A stretch of 43,561 nucleotides of DNA from Bacteroidota bacterium. GTDB taxonomy: Bacteria; Bacteroidota; Bacteroidia; Bacteroidales; UBA12481. The position numbers were made by a program, and so were the translations under genes. The notes beneath the pieces are model-generated. The model did no database searches, had not been told where the DNA came from, and saw only the letters and a program-made list of their open reading frames with translations. The stretch is taken from positions 1 through 43,561 of the forward strand of contig JABHCC010000029.1 in the NCBI GenBank assembly GCA_018669475.1, written 5' to 3'. Shown here in pieces: positions 35,153-43,561 of the stretch; the first letter of the stretch is position 1, and the number at the start of each line of letters is the position of its first letter.

Positions 35153-38100
35153 ATGAAAACCCGTCATCTTTCCAAGCCAATCCTGGTAATTGCATTGCTA
35201 TTAGGCGCATTTACCGTCTCTGCCCAGGAAATGATACCTGAACTGTTTTCTCAATTAAGCTACAGACACATTGGCCCTCCGGGTAATCGCACATCAGCTG
35301 TTGTGGGGGTACCGGGCAACAACCAGGTCTCCTATATTGGTGCAGCCTCCGGAGGAATCTGGAAAACTGTTGACGGAGGAATCAGTTGGGACCCAATCTT
35401 CGATGATCAGCCCTCACAATCAATTGGTGCGATAGCTATTGCTCCATCCGACCCAAATATTGTTTGGGCCGGTACGGGTGAAGCTTTCATCAGAAGTAAT
35501 GTATCAATCGGTGATGGAGTGTACAAATCAACAGATGCTGGTAAAACATGGACTCATATGGGTCTGTGCAAAACAGGCAGAGTCGGGCGTGTAGTAATAC
35601 ATCCTTCAAACCCTGATATTGTTATGGTGGCAGCTTTAGGCCACTGCTACGGTCCGCAGAAAGAAAGAGGTATTTTCAGAACTGAAAATGGGGGGCAAAC
35701 ATGGGAACATGTTCTTTTTGCTGATGAAAATACTGGGTGCTTCGAAATTGCAATGAATCCTGAAAATCCAAGAATTCTCTTTGCCGGAATGTGGCCTCTT
35801 GAGATAAAAACTTATACTCGCGAAAGTGGTGTGTCAGAAGGAGGTATGTATTCATCAAAAGATGGAGGAAAAACATGGCATAAACTGAGTGGCAATGGAT
35901 TGCCCGATGGGCCGATAGGCAAAGTAGGTATTGCCATTGCTCAGAGCAATCCCAAAGTTGTATACGCAATGATGGAAACTGGAACTCCCAATAAAGGAGT
36001 GTTGTGGAGGTCAAATGACGGAGGAAACAGATGGAGACTGGTTAGCAAAGACAGAATTCTGAACGAGCGTCCGCATTATGCATCCAGAATAATGGTTAAT
36101 CCGGCTGATGAAAACCTAGTCTATTTCGCAGCTAACAGTCACAGCATCTCCTTCGATGGAGGACAAACAAGCGAACGTAGCGGATGGAGTGGTGATACTC
36201 ATGATATGTGGGCCGATCCACTGAACCCTGATCGCATGATGATAAGTGATGATGGTGGAGTGATAATGACCTTAGACCGTGGCAAATCATGGCAACAGGT
36301 TACCCTCCCAATCGCTCAGATGTATCATGTTGCAGTAGATAATCAAATACCATATTATGTATACGGTGGTAAGCAGGATGGTCCTGGTTATAAAGGGCCA
36401 AGCGTAGGTGGCCGACGAGCTTATAATCCCTCAGCCTGGGAATCAACAGCGGGTGGTGAATGTGGTTTTATCCTCCCGGATCCAGTCAATGCCAATATAG
36501 TCTGGGGTGGTAGCTATGTAGGCCAGTTTACCAGAGTAGACTACAATACAGGTCATAACAAAACTGTAATGATATGGCCAGAGTCAAGTTATGGTGCCGC
36601 ACCTAAAGATGTGAAATTACGCTTTAACTGGACCTTCCCAATTCATATTTCTCCTCATGATCATAATACAATATACGCTGGGAGCCAGTTCGTTCATAAA
36701 ACAAGGGACGAAGGACAAAGCTGGGAGATCATCTCTCCCGACCTCAGCACAAATGACCTGAGCAAAATGCAGCCATCAGGAGGACTGACAAAAGATAATA
36801 TCGGAGTGGAATTTGCATGTCTGGTATTTGCAATAGCAGAATCACCTCTTGAAGCCGGTTGTATTTGGGCAGGAACAAATGATGGATTAGTTCATGTTAC
36901 CAGAGATGGAGGCAAAAATTGGACGGATGTAACTAAAAACATACCCGATCTGCCAATTTGGGGAACTGTAAGTAATCTTGAGCCCTCACGATATGATGCA
37001 GGCACATGTTATCTTACAGTTGATTTCCACCAAATGAACAACCGCGATCCATTCGTATATAAAACAACAAATTACGGAAAGAGCTGGACATACATAGGAG
37101 AAGACATACCAAAATCTGTGTTCTCATATTGTCACTGGATACATGAAGATCCGGTTAAGCAGGGACTTTTGTATCTGGGAACCGAAAATGCAATCTATTT
37201 TTCCTTTAATGACGGAAAAAACTGGCTCCCGATTCAAAACAACATGCCACATGCGCCAGTTCACCATATGGTTGTTCAGGAGCATTTCAACGATCTTGTT
37301 GTAGGAACATACGGAAGAGGTTTCTGGATTATGGACGATATCACCCCTTTGCAACAGTTTGATAAAAAAGTACTGAAATCAGAAATTCATTTGTTCAAAC
37401 CAAGAAATGCCTACCGCTTCCATCGCAAAACAGGTAGCCCATCCGGTAGTGCTACAGCCTTGATAAATTATTATCTGAAAGACAAAACAGACAGTGGCGT
37501 TACAGTTCGAATTAAAGATTCAGAAGGTAATATCATTAGTACACGCAGGGGATCCAATCAGCAGGGAATCAATCGTGTTAGCTGGAATATGCGATATCCG
37601 GGAGCTACATCTATTAAACTCAGAATCAAACCTGAAGATAATCCTACAGTTGTTGAAGAGAAACGATACCGTACTACCTGGATAAAAGAAGGTTGGTATC
37701 CATTCCAAAGCTGGGGCACTTCAGGAGGCTTAAGCGGCTATATGGTAGCACCCGGAACTTATACAATTGAACTGGAAGCAGATGGCAAAACATTTACCGA
37801 AGTATTGAAAGTATTAAAAGATCCATCATCTGAAGGGAGTCAAAGCGAAATTCAGGCAAACCTGGAGCTACAGCATAAGCTGCAAAAAGATATTAATCTG
37901 GCTACCAAAATGATAAATGAAGTTGAATGGATCAGAAAAAAACTGGTCGACCTTAATGATTATCCATCTGAGAAGGGCGATAAATTCCACTTATCTGACA
38001 AGATAAAAGCTTTTGACTCTCAGCTTGCTAAAGTTGAAGATCAACTACTACAGCCCATTTCCAGAGAGGGAGATTCAAAATCATTCAGGTATCCGAATAG

Positions 38101-38311
38101 AATATATTCGAAATTATCTGTTCTTGCAGGCGATGTATCAAAAAACTTTGATTTTGCGCCAAACAAACAGCAAGTTGAGGTTTATAAGAATTTACATAAT
38201 CGATTGATTGACATTGAGAAACAGCTGAAACAGGTTCTTTTGGTGGATCTGGCAGAATTCAATAACTTGCTTCAAAAGAACGAAATCAGTTCTATTAACT
38301 CAAACTGGTAA
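35153..38311 (+). CDS. Large Asp-box propeller protein (VPS10/BNR-like), paralogue of the preceding gene
   Basis: A 1052-residue exported protein with signal peptide (PILVIALLLGAFTVSAQE). It shares the family opening YRHIGPPGNRTSAVVGVPGN and carries about ten Asp-box motifs (TVDGGISW, STDAGKTW, TENGGQTW, SKDGGKTW, SNDGGNRW, TLDRGKSW, TRDEGQSW, TRDGGKNW). Unlike its neighbour there is no T9SS sorting domain; instead about 300 extra residues follow, including a beta-rich part and a coiled, Lys/Leu-rich end (KLQKDINLATKMINEVEWI). It may stay in the periplasm. Only 3 bases separate it from the acylase gene. Confidence 0.85.
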   Translation: MKTRHLSKPILVIALLLGAFTVSAQEMIPELFSQLSYRHIGPPGNRTSAVVGVPGNNQVSYIGAASGGIWKTVDGGISWDPIFDDQPSQSIGAIAIAPSDPNIVWAGTGEAFIRSNVSIGDGVYKSTDAGKTWTHMGLCKTGRVGRVVIHPSNPDIVMVAALGHCYGPQKERGIFRTENGGQTWEHVLFADENTGCFEIAMNPENPRILFAGMWPLEIKTYTRESGVSEGGMYSSKDGGKTWHKLSGNGLPDGPIGKVGIAIAQSNPKVVYAMMETGTPNKGVLWRSNDGGNRWRLVSKDRILNERPHYASRIMVNPADENLVYFAANSHSISFDGGQTSERSGWSGDTHDMWADPLNPDRMMISDDGGVIMTLDRGKSWQQVTLPIAQMYHVAVDNQIPYYVYGGKQDGPGYKGPSVGGRRAYNPSAWESTAGGECGFILPDPVNANIVWGGSYVGQFTRVDYNTGHNKTVMIWPESSYGAAPKDVKLRFNWTFPIHISPHDHNTIYAGSQFVHKTRDEGQSWEIISPDLSTNDLSKMQPSGGLTKDNIGVEFACLVFAIAESPLEAGCIWAGTNDGLVHVTRDGGKNWTDVTKNIPDLPIWGTVSNLEPSRYDAGTCYLTVDFHQMNNRDPFVYKTTNYGKSWTYIGEDIPKSVFSYCHWIHEDPVKQGLLYLGTENAIYFSFNDGKNWLPIQNNMPHAPVHHMVVQEHFNDLVVGTYGRGFWIMDDITPLQQFDKKVLKSEIHLFKPRNAYRFHRKTGSPSGSATALINYYLKDKTDSGVTVRIKDSEGNIISTRRGSNQQGINRVSWNMRYPGATSIKLRIKPEDNPTVVEEKRYRTTWIKEGWYPFQSWGTSGGLSGYMVAPGTYTIELEADGKTFTEVLKVLKDPSSEGSQSEIQANLELQHKLQKDINLATKMINEVEWIRKKLVDLNDYPSEKGDKFHLSDKIKAFDSQLAKVEDQLLQPISREGDSKSFRYPNRIYSKLSVLAGDVSKNFDFAPNKQQVEVYKNLHNRLIDIEKQLKQVLLVDLAEFNNLLQKNEISSINSNW

Positions 38312-38314
38312 AAT

Positions 38315-40714
38315 ATGAAAACAAAAAAAATCCTTTGGGCTGTGCTTTTCCTGTTACTTTTTGTATTAATAGCTGCAGGATTATTTATCAATCGCTTATC
38401 AAATAATCCCATCCCTGATTATAATGAAAGTATAAAGCTGGAAAGACTCACTGAAGAAGTTCAGGTTTACCGCGATTCATTTGCGATTCCTCATGTCTAT
38501 GCGCAAAACGAGCACGATCTCTATCTTGCTGTGGGCTACCTGATGGCCCAGGACCGACTCTGGCAAATGGATTTATTGCGACGTGTAACTCAGGGGCGTC
38601 TGTCTGAAGTTCTTAGCAACGATCTGGTGGAAGTGGATCAATTGATGCGTTCATTACAGATGACAAAGAAATCGTCTGCGATATTCGATTCGGCAAATAA
38701 GCCTTTACGTGAATGTGTTCTGGCTTTCTGTGACGGAGTAAATCAATTCATTAATAATAATCAGAATAAGCTGCCTTTTGAGTTTAAACTTCTGGGTTAT
38801 CAACCTGAAGAATGGTTACCTGTTCACTCCATCAATCTCATTGGATATATGGCCTGGGATCTTTCGACCGGATGGCCTAATGAGCTTACTTTAATGAAGC
38901 TTAAAAACAAGCTGAACGAGGAGAAGTTCAATATGCTCCTGCCGGATATTCCCGGACAGTCAAGCAGTATATATTCTGAATTCAGTCTCGACCAGTCAGA
39001 AGCAGAAGTACTGACTGCACTTCAGAAAGTAACAATGAAGCTTGATGACCTTGGACTGGATGTTTTTCGAGGCAGCAACAACTGGGTCATAGACGGAACA
39101 AAGTCAAAAACTGGCAAACCATTACTGGCTAATGACATGCATCTGGGATTAAATATCCCGGGGGTATGGTATCAAATGCACCAGGTAATTCCCGGACAAT
39201 TAAATGTTACAGGTGTGGTTTTGCCTGGACAACCCATGATTATTGCCGGTCATAACGACAACATAGCCTGGGGATTCACAAATGTAATGACAGATGGCCT
39301 TGATTTCTATGAAGAAACCGTAAATCCTGAGAATCCTGATGAGTATCTACTCGATGGAGAATGGAAAGCTTTCACAATGAAAGAAGAGATTATTCTGAAT
39401 AAATCAGGCGATACGATCAGGATGGTAAATAAATTTACCCACAGAGGGCCGGTCGTAACAAGCATTAAAGCTATTCCTGGTAAAACTATCTCAATGAGCT
39501 GGATAGGAATTATGCCAAGTAATGAGTTATTGACTGTTTATAGATTAAACCGGGCAGCTAACTGGGATGAATTCAAAGATGCCATCCGAACTTTTGTCAG
39601 CGTGAATCAAAATGTAGTATATGCTGATATTGAAGGCAATATCGGTCTCCATTCAACTATTGGCTTACCTATTCGTGAAGCCACAGGTGTTGGAGTTTAT
39701 CCAGGCGAAACAAGCAAGTATGACTGGAAAGGATTGGTGCCTTTTGAGGAATTACCGTTTACATTTAATCCTGATTGTGGTTTCATTTCATCTGCAAATA
39801 ATAAAACGGTGAAAGATGACTACCCTTATTACATAAGTAGCTGGTTCGATCTGCCTTACCGCCAGGATAGGATTCAGGAATTATTAAAAGAAAAAGATCA
39901 GTTATCAATTAAGGATTATATTCGGTTTCATGCTGACCAGCGTTCTAAAATGGCTGAAAAAATGCTTCCTGTATTTCTTCATGAATTAAATCAGATAGAG
40001 TCTGTCAAAGATTCTTACCCTGAGATCCTCGAACAGCTTAAAGCATGGGATTATAATCTCTCCCGTGAATCAGTGGATGCCACAATATTTGAATTCCTGT
40101 ATTTTAGCATTTTCGAAAATCTGGTAGCTGACGAAATTGGAGCTGATCTGTTCGAAGAAGTATCTGGCAAGAAAATCATGATTAAAAATTTCATGGAGAA
40201 TTTCTTGAAGAACACTGATAGTCCTTGGTGCGACAATATCTCTTCAAATGACAAAAAGGAGACCTTTGCCGATGTAATGGAGATATCTTTCAGTGAAGCT
40301 TTAAACAGAATTGAAGAGCAGATGGGGCCGGATTATAATGATTGGATGTGGGGCGACATACATACTTTAACACTTCAACATCCTTTGGCTTCAGCAAAAA
40401 TTATAGCGAAAGTATTCGGGCTGAACCGCGGACCATACTCCGTGGGAGGTAGTCATCATACTGTTTGTCCCTATTCATATAATTATATGGATCCATCATC
40501 TGTTAATCATGGTGCATCTCACCGGCACATTTTTGACTTGTCAAACTGGGACAATTCATTAACAGTTATTCCAACAGGTAATTCAGGTCTTCCTGCAAGT
40601 GATCATTATTGTGATCAAACGGAGTTATATGTGAATAATCAATATCACTCCGACTATGTATCAAAGGACAAAATAATTGCAAATGCCAAATATTCTATGT
40701 CGTTCATTAAGTAA
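38315..40714 (+). CDS. Penicillin acylase family Ntn-hydrolase, membrane-anchored
   Basis: A 799-residue member of the penicillin amidase (S45) family. An N-terminal transmembrane anchor (residues 7-25) exports it. The family start RDSFAIPHVYAQNEHDLYLA and AQDRLWQMDLLRR are intact, and the autocatalytic nucleophile Ser254 is seen in FRGSNNWVIDG, where Gly253-Ser254 is cut to give alpha and beta chains. It hydrolyses an amide of a hydrophobic acyl group: beta-lactam side chains, acyl-homoserine lactones or acylated peptides are known substrates of relatives. The surrounding propeller and carboxypeptidase genes favour a peptide-like natural substrate, but this is inference. Confidence 0.9.
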   Translation: MKTKKILWAVLFLLLFVLIAAGLFINRLSNNPIPDYNESIKLERLTEEVQVYRDSFAIPHVYAQNEHDLYLAVGYLMAQDRLWQMDLLRRVTQGRLSEVLSNDLVEVDQLMRSLQMTKKSSAIFDSANKPLRECVLAFCDGVNQFINNNQNKLPFEFKLLGYQPEEWLPVHSINLIGYMAWDLSTGWPNELTLMKLKNKLNEEKFNMLLPDIPGQSSSIYSEFSLDQSEAEVLTALQKVTMKLDDLGLDVFRGSNNWVIDGTKSKTGKPLLANDMHLGLNIPGVWYQMHQVIPGQLNVTGVVLPGQPMIIAGHNDNIAWGFTNVMTDGLDFYEETVNPENPDEYLLDGEWKAFTMKEEIILNKSGDTIRMVNKFTHRGPVVTSIKAIPGKTISMSWIGIMPSNELLTVYRLNRAANWDEFKDAIRTFVSVNQNVVYADIEGNIGLHSTIGLPIREATGVGVYPGETSKYDWKGLVPFEELPFTFNPDCGFISSANNKTVKDDYPYYISSWFDLPYRQDRIQELLKEKDQLSIKDYIRFHADQRSKMAEKMLPVFLHELNQIESVKDSYPEILEQLKAWDYNLSRESVDATIFEFLYFSIFENLVADEIGADLFEEVSGKKIMIKNFMENFLKNTDSPWCDNISSNDKKETFADVMEISFSEALNRIEEQMGPDYNDWMWGDIHTLTLQHPLASAKIIAKVFGLNRGPYSVGGSHHTVCPYSYNYMDPSSVNHGASHRHIFDLSNWDNSLTVIPTGNSGLPASDHYCDQTELYVNNQYHSDYVSKDKIIANAKYSMSFIK

Positions 40715-40726
40715 GTAAGTAAGTAA
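40708..40726. repeat. TAAG tetranucleotide repeat spanning the acylase stop codon
   Basis: TAAG is repeated nearly five times (40708-40726) across the stop codon at 40712-40714 and into the gap before the carboxypeptidase gene. It supplies TAA stops in more than one frame, so slippage would scarcely change the protein end. Confidence 0.8.
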
Positions 40727-40729
40727 TCT

Positions 40730-42271
40730 ATGTATAAAGTATTCTTCCTCCTGGGTTTGTTTATTGCCTCCGGCCTGTTCGCGCAAAACAATCCTGACAA
40801 TTTCTATGAACTTTATCACAGCAAGAATGAGGTATATGAGATGGTTTATGAATTTGCTGAAACACATCCTGAATTTGTCTTTTTAGATACAATCGGATAC
40901 AGTGAAGTAAAGAAATATCCGATTATAGCCCTGAAGATTAGTGATAATCCGCGAGTTGAGGAGGATGAACCATGCGTAATGTACGATGGCTTGCACCATG
41001 CCAGAGAACCCATAAGTATGGAAGTATGCTTAAAGCTGATTGAGAAATTATTGGTTGGATATGGTACTGACGAACAGATTACTGAATGGATAGATGAAAC
41101 CGAGATCTGGATAATCCCAATGATAAATCCGGAGGGATGGGAATATGTTGTGGAAGAAAACCTCAGCTATCCTTATTGGCGTAAGAATTTCAGAGACAAC
41201 AATGGGAATGGGATTTTTGATCCTCAAACTGATGGAGTTGATATAAACCGAAATTATGATTTCAATTGGGTTCTGGGTGGATCGGGAGACATAGGGTCCT
41301 GGACTTACCGTGGGCCGGAGCCATTTTCTGAAGGAGAAGCCCGGGCCAAAAGAGATCTTGCCCTGGCACAGAAACCTTCCATCTCACTCTCTTACCATAC
41401 CCATGGTGAGATCATCATTTATTCTTGGAGTGATCGGCCTGAAGCACCCGACCAGCAATTAATTTTGTCAATTGCTACAGGGATAGCTCAGAGAATACCA
41501 TCAGTAACCGGATCAGGGACATATCAGCCAACTGTTTCAAATTGCCAGAATGGCTTTAGCCGCTGCTGGATGTATACAGTTGCTGGCAGCCTGGAATATA
41601 CTGTTGAATGTGCCAAAGAGTTTATCCCGGCAGGAGAACCTGCATTACAGATTGCTGACCAGCATATGGATGCAGCCTTATACGTTCTTGAGCGTGTGCA
41701 TGATGCAGGTGTTACTCTACATATAACTGATGCAATCACTGGTGATCCTCTGGCAGCCCAGGTTCAGATTCCTGAAATATATGATCCTATTCTGACTCCC
41801 CGTACAAGTGATTCCCTGCACGGACGATTCGACAGAATTGTTTTACCTGGTGTTTATAATTTTCAGATAACAAAAGATGGCTATCAAACAGAAATCATCA
41901 CCAACATTGAAGTTGTTGATGGTCGCCCTACTCCGGTCGATGTGCAATTATTTCCTAAGGCAGTGTCAACTCAGGATATCTTATTAGCACGACAGGGAGG
42001 CAATCTTTTAATTAATAACTTGTATCCAAATCCCTTCTCCAGCGAATTCACAATAGAATATACTTTGTATGAGGATAGTCCGGTAAGAATCCGTTTAAGC
42101 AATCTTATTGGCCAGACCCTAATGCTGCTTGATCAGAATGATCAGAGAAGCGGAACCCATAAGGTACTAATAAAAACCCGGGAGGCAGAAGTAAATCTGC
42201 AACCCGGGTTGTATTTTCTGGTCATTGAAACCAGTAATCTTCGTATAACTAAAAGGCTGATAAAGGGATAG
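40730..42271 (+). CDS. M14 zinc carboxypeptidase with T9SS sorting domain
   Basis: A 513-residue secreted metallocarboxypeptidase. Signal peptide FLLGLFIASGLFAQ. Zinc ligands are H90 and E93 (LHHAREPIS) and H223 (SYHTHGEIII); substrate-binding N173-R174 (DINRNYDFNW) and catalytic E293 (EYTVECA) are present, so the active site is complete. A carboxypeptidase regulatory-like beta domain (about 330-405; VTLHITDAITGDPLAAQVQI) and a T9SS type A sorting domain (430-513; LYPNPFSSEFTIEYTL) follow. It removes C-terminal residues from peptides outside the cell. Last of the packed unit with two propellers and the acylase. A long hairpin lies in its coding end (42175-42210). Confidence 0.92.
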   Translation: MYKVFFLLGLFIASGLFAQNNPDNFYELYHSKNEVYEMVYEFAETHPEFVFLDTIGYSEVKKYPIIALKISDNPRVEEDEPCVMYDGLHHAREPISMEVCLKLIEKLLVGYGTDEQITEWIDETEIWIIPMINPEGWEYVVEENLSYPYWRKNFRDNNGNGIFDPQTDGVDINRNYDFNWVLGGSGDIGSWTYRGPEPFSEGEARAKRDLALAQKPSISLSYHTHGEIIIYSWSDRPEAPDQQLILSIATGIAQRIPSVTGSGTYQPTVSNCQNGFSRCWMYTVAGSLEYTVECAKEFIPAGEPALQIADQHMDAALYVLERVHDAGVTLHITDAITGDPLAAQVQIPEIYDPILTPRTSDSLHGRFDRIVLPGVYNFQITKDGYQTEIITNIEVVDGRPTPVDVQLFPKAVSTQDILLARQGGNLLINNLYPNPFSSEFTIEYTLYEDSPVRIRLSNLIGQTLMLLDQNDQRSGTHKVLIKTREAEVNLQPGLYFLVIETSNLRITKRLIKG

Positions 42272-42284
42272 CCTTCGTAGTCAA

Positions 42285-43561
42285 TTAATTATTCTCTTTA
42301 GCCTTCCTGATTTTCTCAAGAACCTCTTCCTGAACAGCTTTTGGCAGAGGCATATACTGATGGAATTCCATTGAATAGTTTGCCCTTCCGCTTGAAAGGT
42401 TCCTCAATGTTGTTGAATAACCAAACATTTCAGACAAGGGTACAAAGCCTGAAAGTTTTTGGGATCCCTTTCTGTACCGTCGCATCGATTCGATCTTTCC
42501 ACGACGACGGTTTAGATTTCCTACTATGTCACCTATGTGGTCATCAGGTGTGTTAACCTCTATTTTCATAACTGGTTCAAGTAAAATCGGACCAGCTTTT
42601 AAAAAACCTTTCTTGAAGCAAATTGATCCACAGATCTGGAAAGCCATATCCGATGAGTCAACAGCATGAAATTTTCCATCTAGTAATGTTACCCTGACAT
42701 TTTCAATCGGGAAACCCGCAATAATTCCCTTAGCTAGTGTTTTTTTAATCCCCTTATTTACTGAGGGAATAAAATCTGCAGGTATAGCCCCACCCCTAAT
42801 TTTATCAATAAACTCATAACCACCATCTTCCTTTGGTTCAATACGCATCAGAGTTTGAGCAAATTGACCTTTACCACCCGATTGCTTGGAATGACGATAT
42901 TCAATCTCAATTTCAGATGTTATGGCTTCGCGATAAGCAACTGATGGTTCGCCAATTTCAACAGGCACCTTGAACTCCTCTTTCAGGCGATCAACAAGTA
43001 TCTCGAGGTGAAGCTCACCCATTCCTGCCATTATTGTTTCATTGGTCTCATCATCATAACGTGCTATGAAAGAAGGATCTTCGCTGGAAAGTTTTGCAAG
43101 TGCTTCTCCCATTTTGCCCTGCTCCTTCTTCGATGCAGCATTTACTTTCAGCTCAATTACAGTAGGAGGAATTGTAATTGACTCAAGAAACAATGGATTT
43201 GCAGGATCACACAAAGTATCTCCGGTTTTGGTTATTTTCATACCAATTAAGGCAACAATATCACCCGGACCTGCTGATCTCACTTCCTCGCGGTCTTTAG
43301 CATGAATCCTTAATATCCTACCGATCCGCTCTTGCTTGCCTTTTGTTGTATTTCGAATGGCCATGCCGCTCTCAAGCTTTCCTGAATAAATTCGGATAAA
43401 GGTTTGCTGACCTACATAAGGATCATGTATTAGTTTAAAAGCTAAAGCAGAAAATGGAGCTTTTTCAGATGGGCAACGACTGTGTGTCTTTTCCTCATCA
43501 TCAATATCCATTCCAATTGTGACACCTACATCAAGAGGAGAAGGAAGAAAATCAATAACTG
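42285..43561 (-). CDS. Elongation factor G, C-terminal part, cut by the right edge
   Basis: The C-terminal about 60% of an EF-G; the frame runs open to the window edge, so the first Met seen (43511) is internal. Upstream residues at the edge (VIDFLPSPLDVGVTIGMD) are the end of the G' domain. Then come domain II (FKLIHDPYVGQQTFIRIYSG), domain III (SSEDPSFIARYDDETNETIM, GMGELHLEILVDRLK), domain IV (YRHSKQSGGKGQFAQTLM, VDSSDMAFQICGS) and domain V (MKIEVNTPDDHIGDIVGNLN, FGYSTTLRNLSSGRANYSMEF). It drives ribosomal translocation. It is not next to rpsL, rpsG or tuf, so it may be the second EF-G paralogue common in Bacteroidota. Convergent with the carboxypeptidase gene. Confidence 0.92.
   Translation of the reverse strand, partial: VIDFLPSPLDVGVTIGMDIDDEEKTHSRCPSEKAPFSALAFKLIHDPYVGQQTFIRIYSGKLESGMAIRNTTKGKQERIGRILRIHAKDREEVRSAGPGDIVALIGMKITKTGDTLCDPANPLFLESITIPPTVIELKVNAASKKEQGKMGEALAKLSSEDPSFIARYDDETNETIMAGMGELHLEILVDRLKEEFKVPVEIGEPSVAYREAITSEIEIEYRHSKQSGGKGQFAQTLMRIEPKEDGGYEFIDKIRGGAIPADFIPSVNKGIKKTLAKGIIAGFPIENVRVTLLDGKFHAVDSSDMAFQICGSICFKKGFLKAGPILLEPVMKIEVNTPDDHIGDIVGNLNRRRGKIESMRRYRKGSQKLSGFVPLSEMFGYSTTLRNLSSGRANYSMEFHQYMPLPKAVQEEVLEKIRKAKENN

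Noticed and set aside
43509-43511. Met at 43511 as the start of the EF-G gene
   Set aside because: The frame continues upstream to the window edge with conserved EF-G sequence, so this Met is internal.

Overview
The window looks like chromosomal DNA of a marine or sediment Bacteroidota, probably near the Marinilabiliales/Prolixibacteraceae; the family-level guess is inference. Seen in the sequence: three proteins end in type IX secretion (T9SS) sorting domains (Omp28-like protein, one BNR propeller, M14 carboxypeptidase), many lipoprotein signals precede Cys, several promoters fit the Bacteroidota TTTG / TAnnTTTG pattern, Shine-Dalgarno sites are weak, and base composition is AT-rich. There is no rRNA, tRNA, CRISPR array, integrase, transposase or phage gene, so this is not an obvious mobile island.

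Layout. 0-6.6 kb: start of an exported protein cut by the left edge, a TPR-CHAT lipoprotein, then divergently an outer-membrane barrel and an LVIVD-propeller lipoprotein, then a reverse slipin/GntR operon with a tandem-repeat operator. 6.9-9.3 kb: a membrane redox module (tetraheme cytochrome c, Tat-exported four-cluster ferredoxin, NrfD-type quinol subunit) with no catalytic subunit. 9.6-13 kb: AraC regulator and a carotenoid pair, crtI-crtB. 13-15.5 kb: Omp28-like protein and a triple-rhodanese sulfurtransferase (YnjE/EanB type). 15.6-18.4 kb: lipoprotein sulfatase and Tat-exported Gfo/Idh/MocA oxidoreductase. 18.6-23.3 kb: FtsX/MacB-like permease without an ATPase, and a tungsten aldehyde ferredoxin oxidoreductase with its polyferredoxin. 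23.6-29.5 kb: second sulfatase, a three-gene unit (six-helix membrane protein, winged-helix regulator, free-standing SecD P1-head-like protein) and a GH2 glycosidase. 29.7-32.4 kb: membrane-anchored thioredoxin and the ergothioneine genes egtB-egtD. 32.6-42.3 kb: four packed genes for exported proteins (two related Asp-box propellers, penicillin acylase, M14 carboxypeptidase). 42.3 kb to the end: the C-terminal part of an EF-G.

How the genes fit together. Two sulfatases, a Gfo/Idh enzyme and a GH2 enzyme suggest breakdown of a sulfated glycan, but no SusC/SusD pair is present. The cytochrome/FeS/NrfD module, the tungsten enzyme with its ferredoxin, the sulfurtransferase and thioredoxin suggest a facultative or strict anaerobe with sulfur chemistry, while EgtB needs oxygen. 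The propeller/acylase/carboxypeptidase operon looks like an envelope or extracellular amide- and peptide-hydrolysis unit.

Most worth a second look: the orphan NrfD module; EgtB/EgtD sharing a region with an EanB/YnjE-type sulfurtransferase; the isolated SecD-head gene; the propeller/acylase/carboxypeptidase operon; and a composite intergenic repeat (G-rich units, 8-bp GTTACTC units, CCCTAAG units) at about 23.4, 25.0 and 30.1-30.3 kb that at the last site forms the C-termini of two converging genes. No single locus is clearly a wholly new system.
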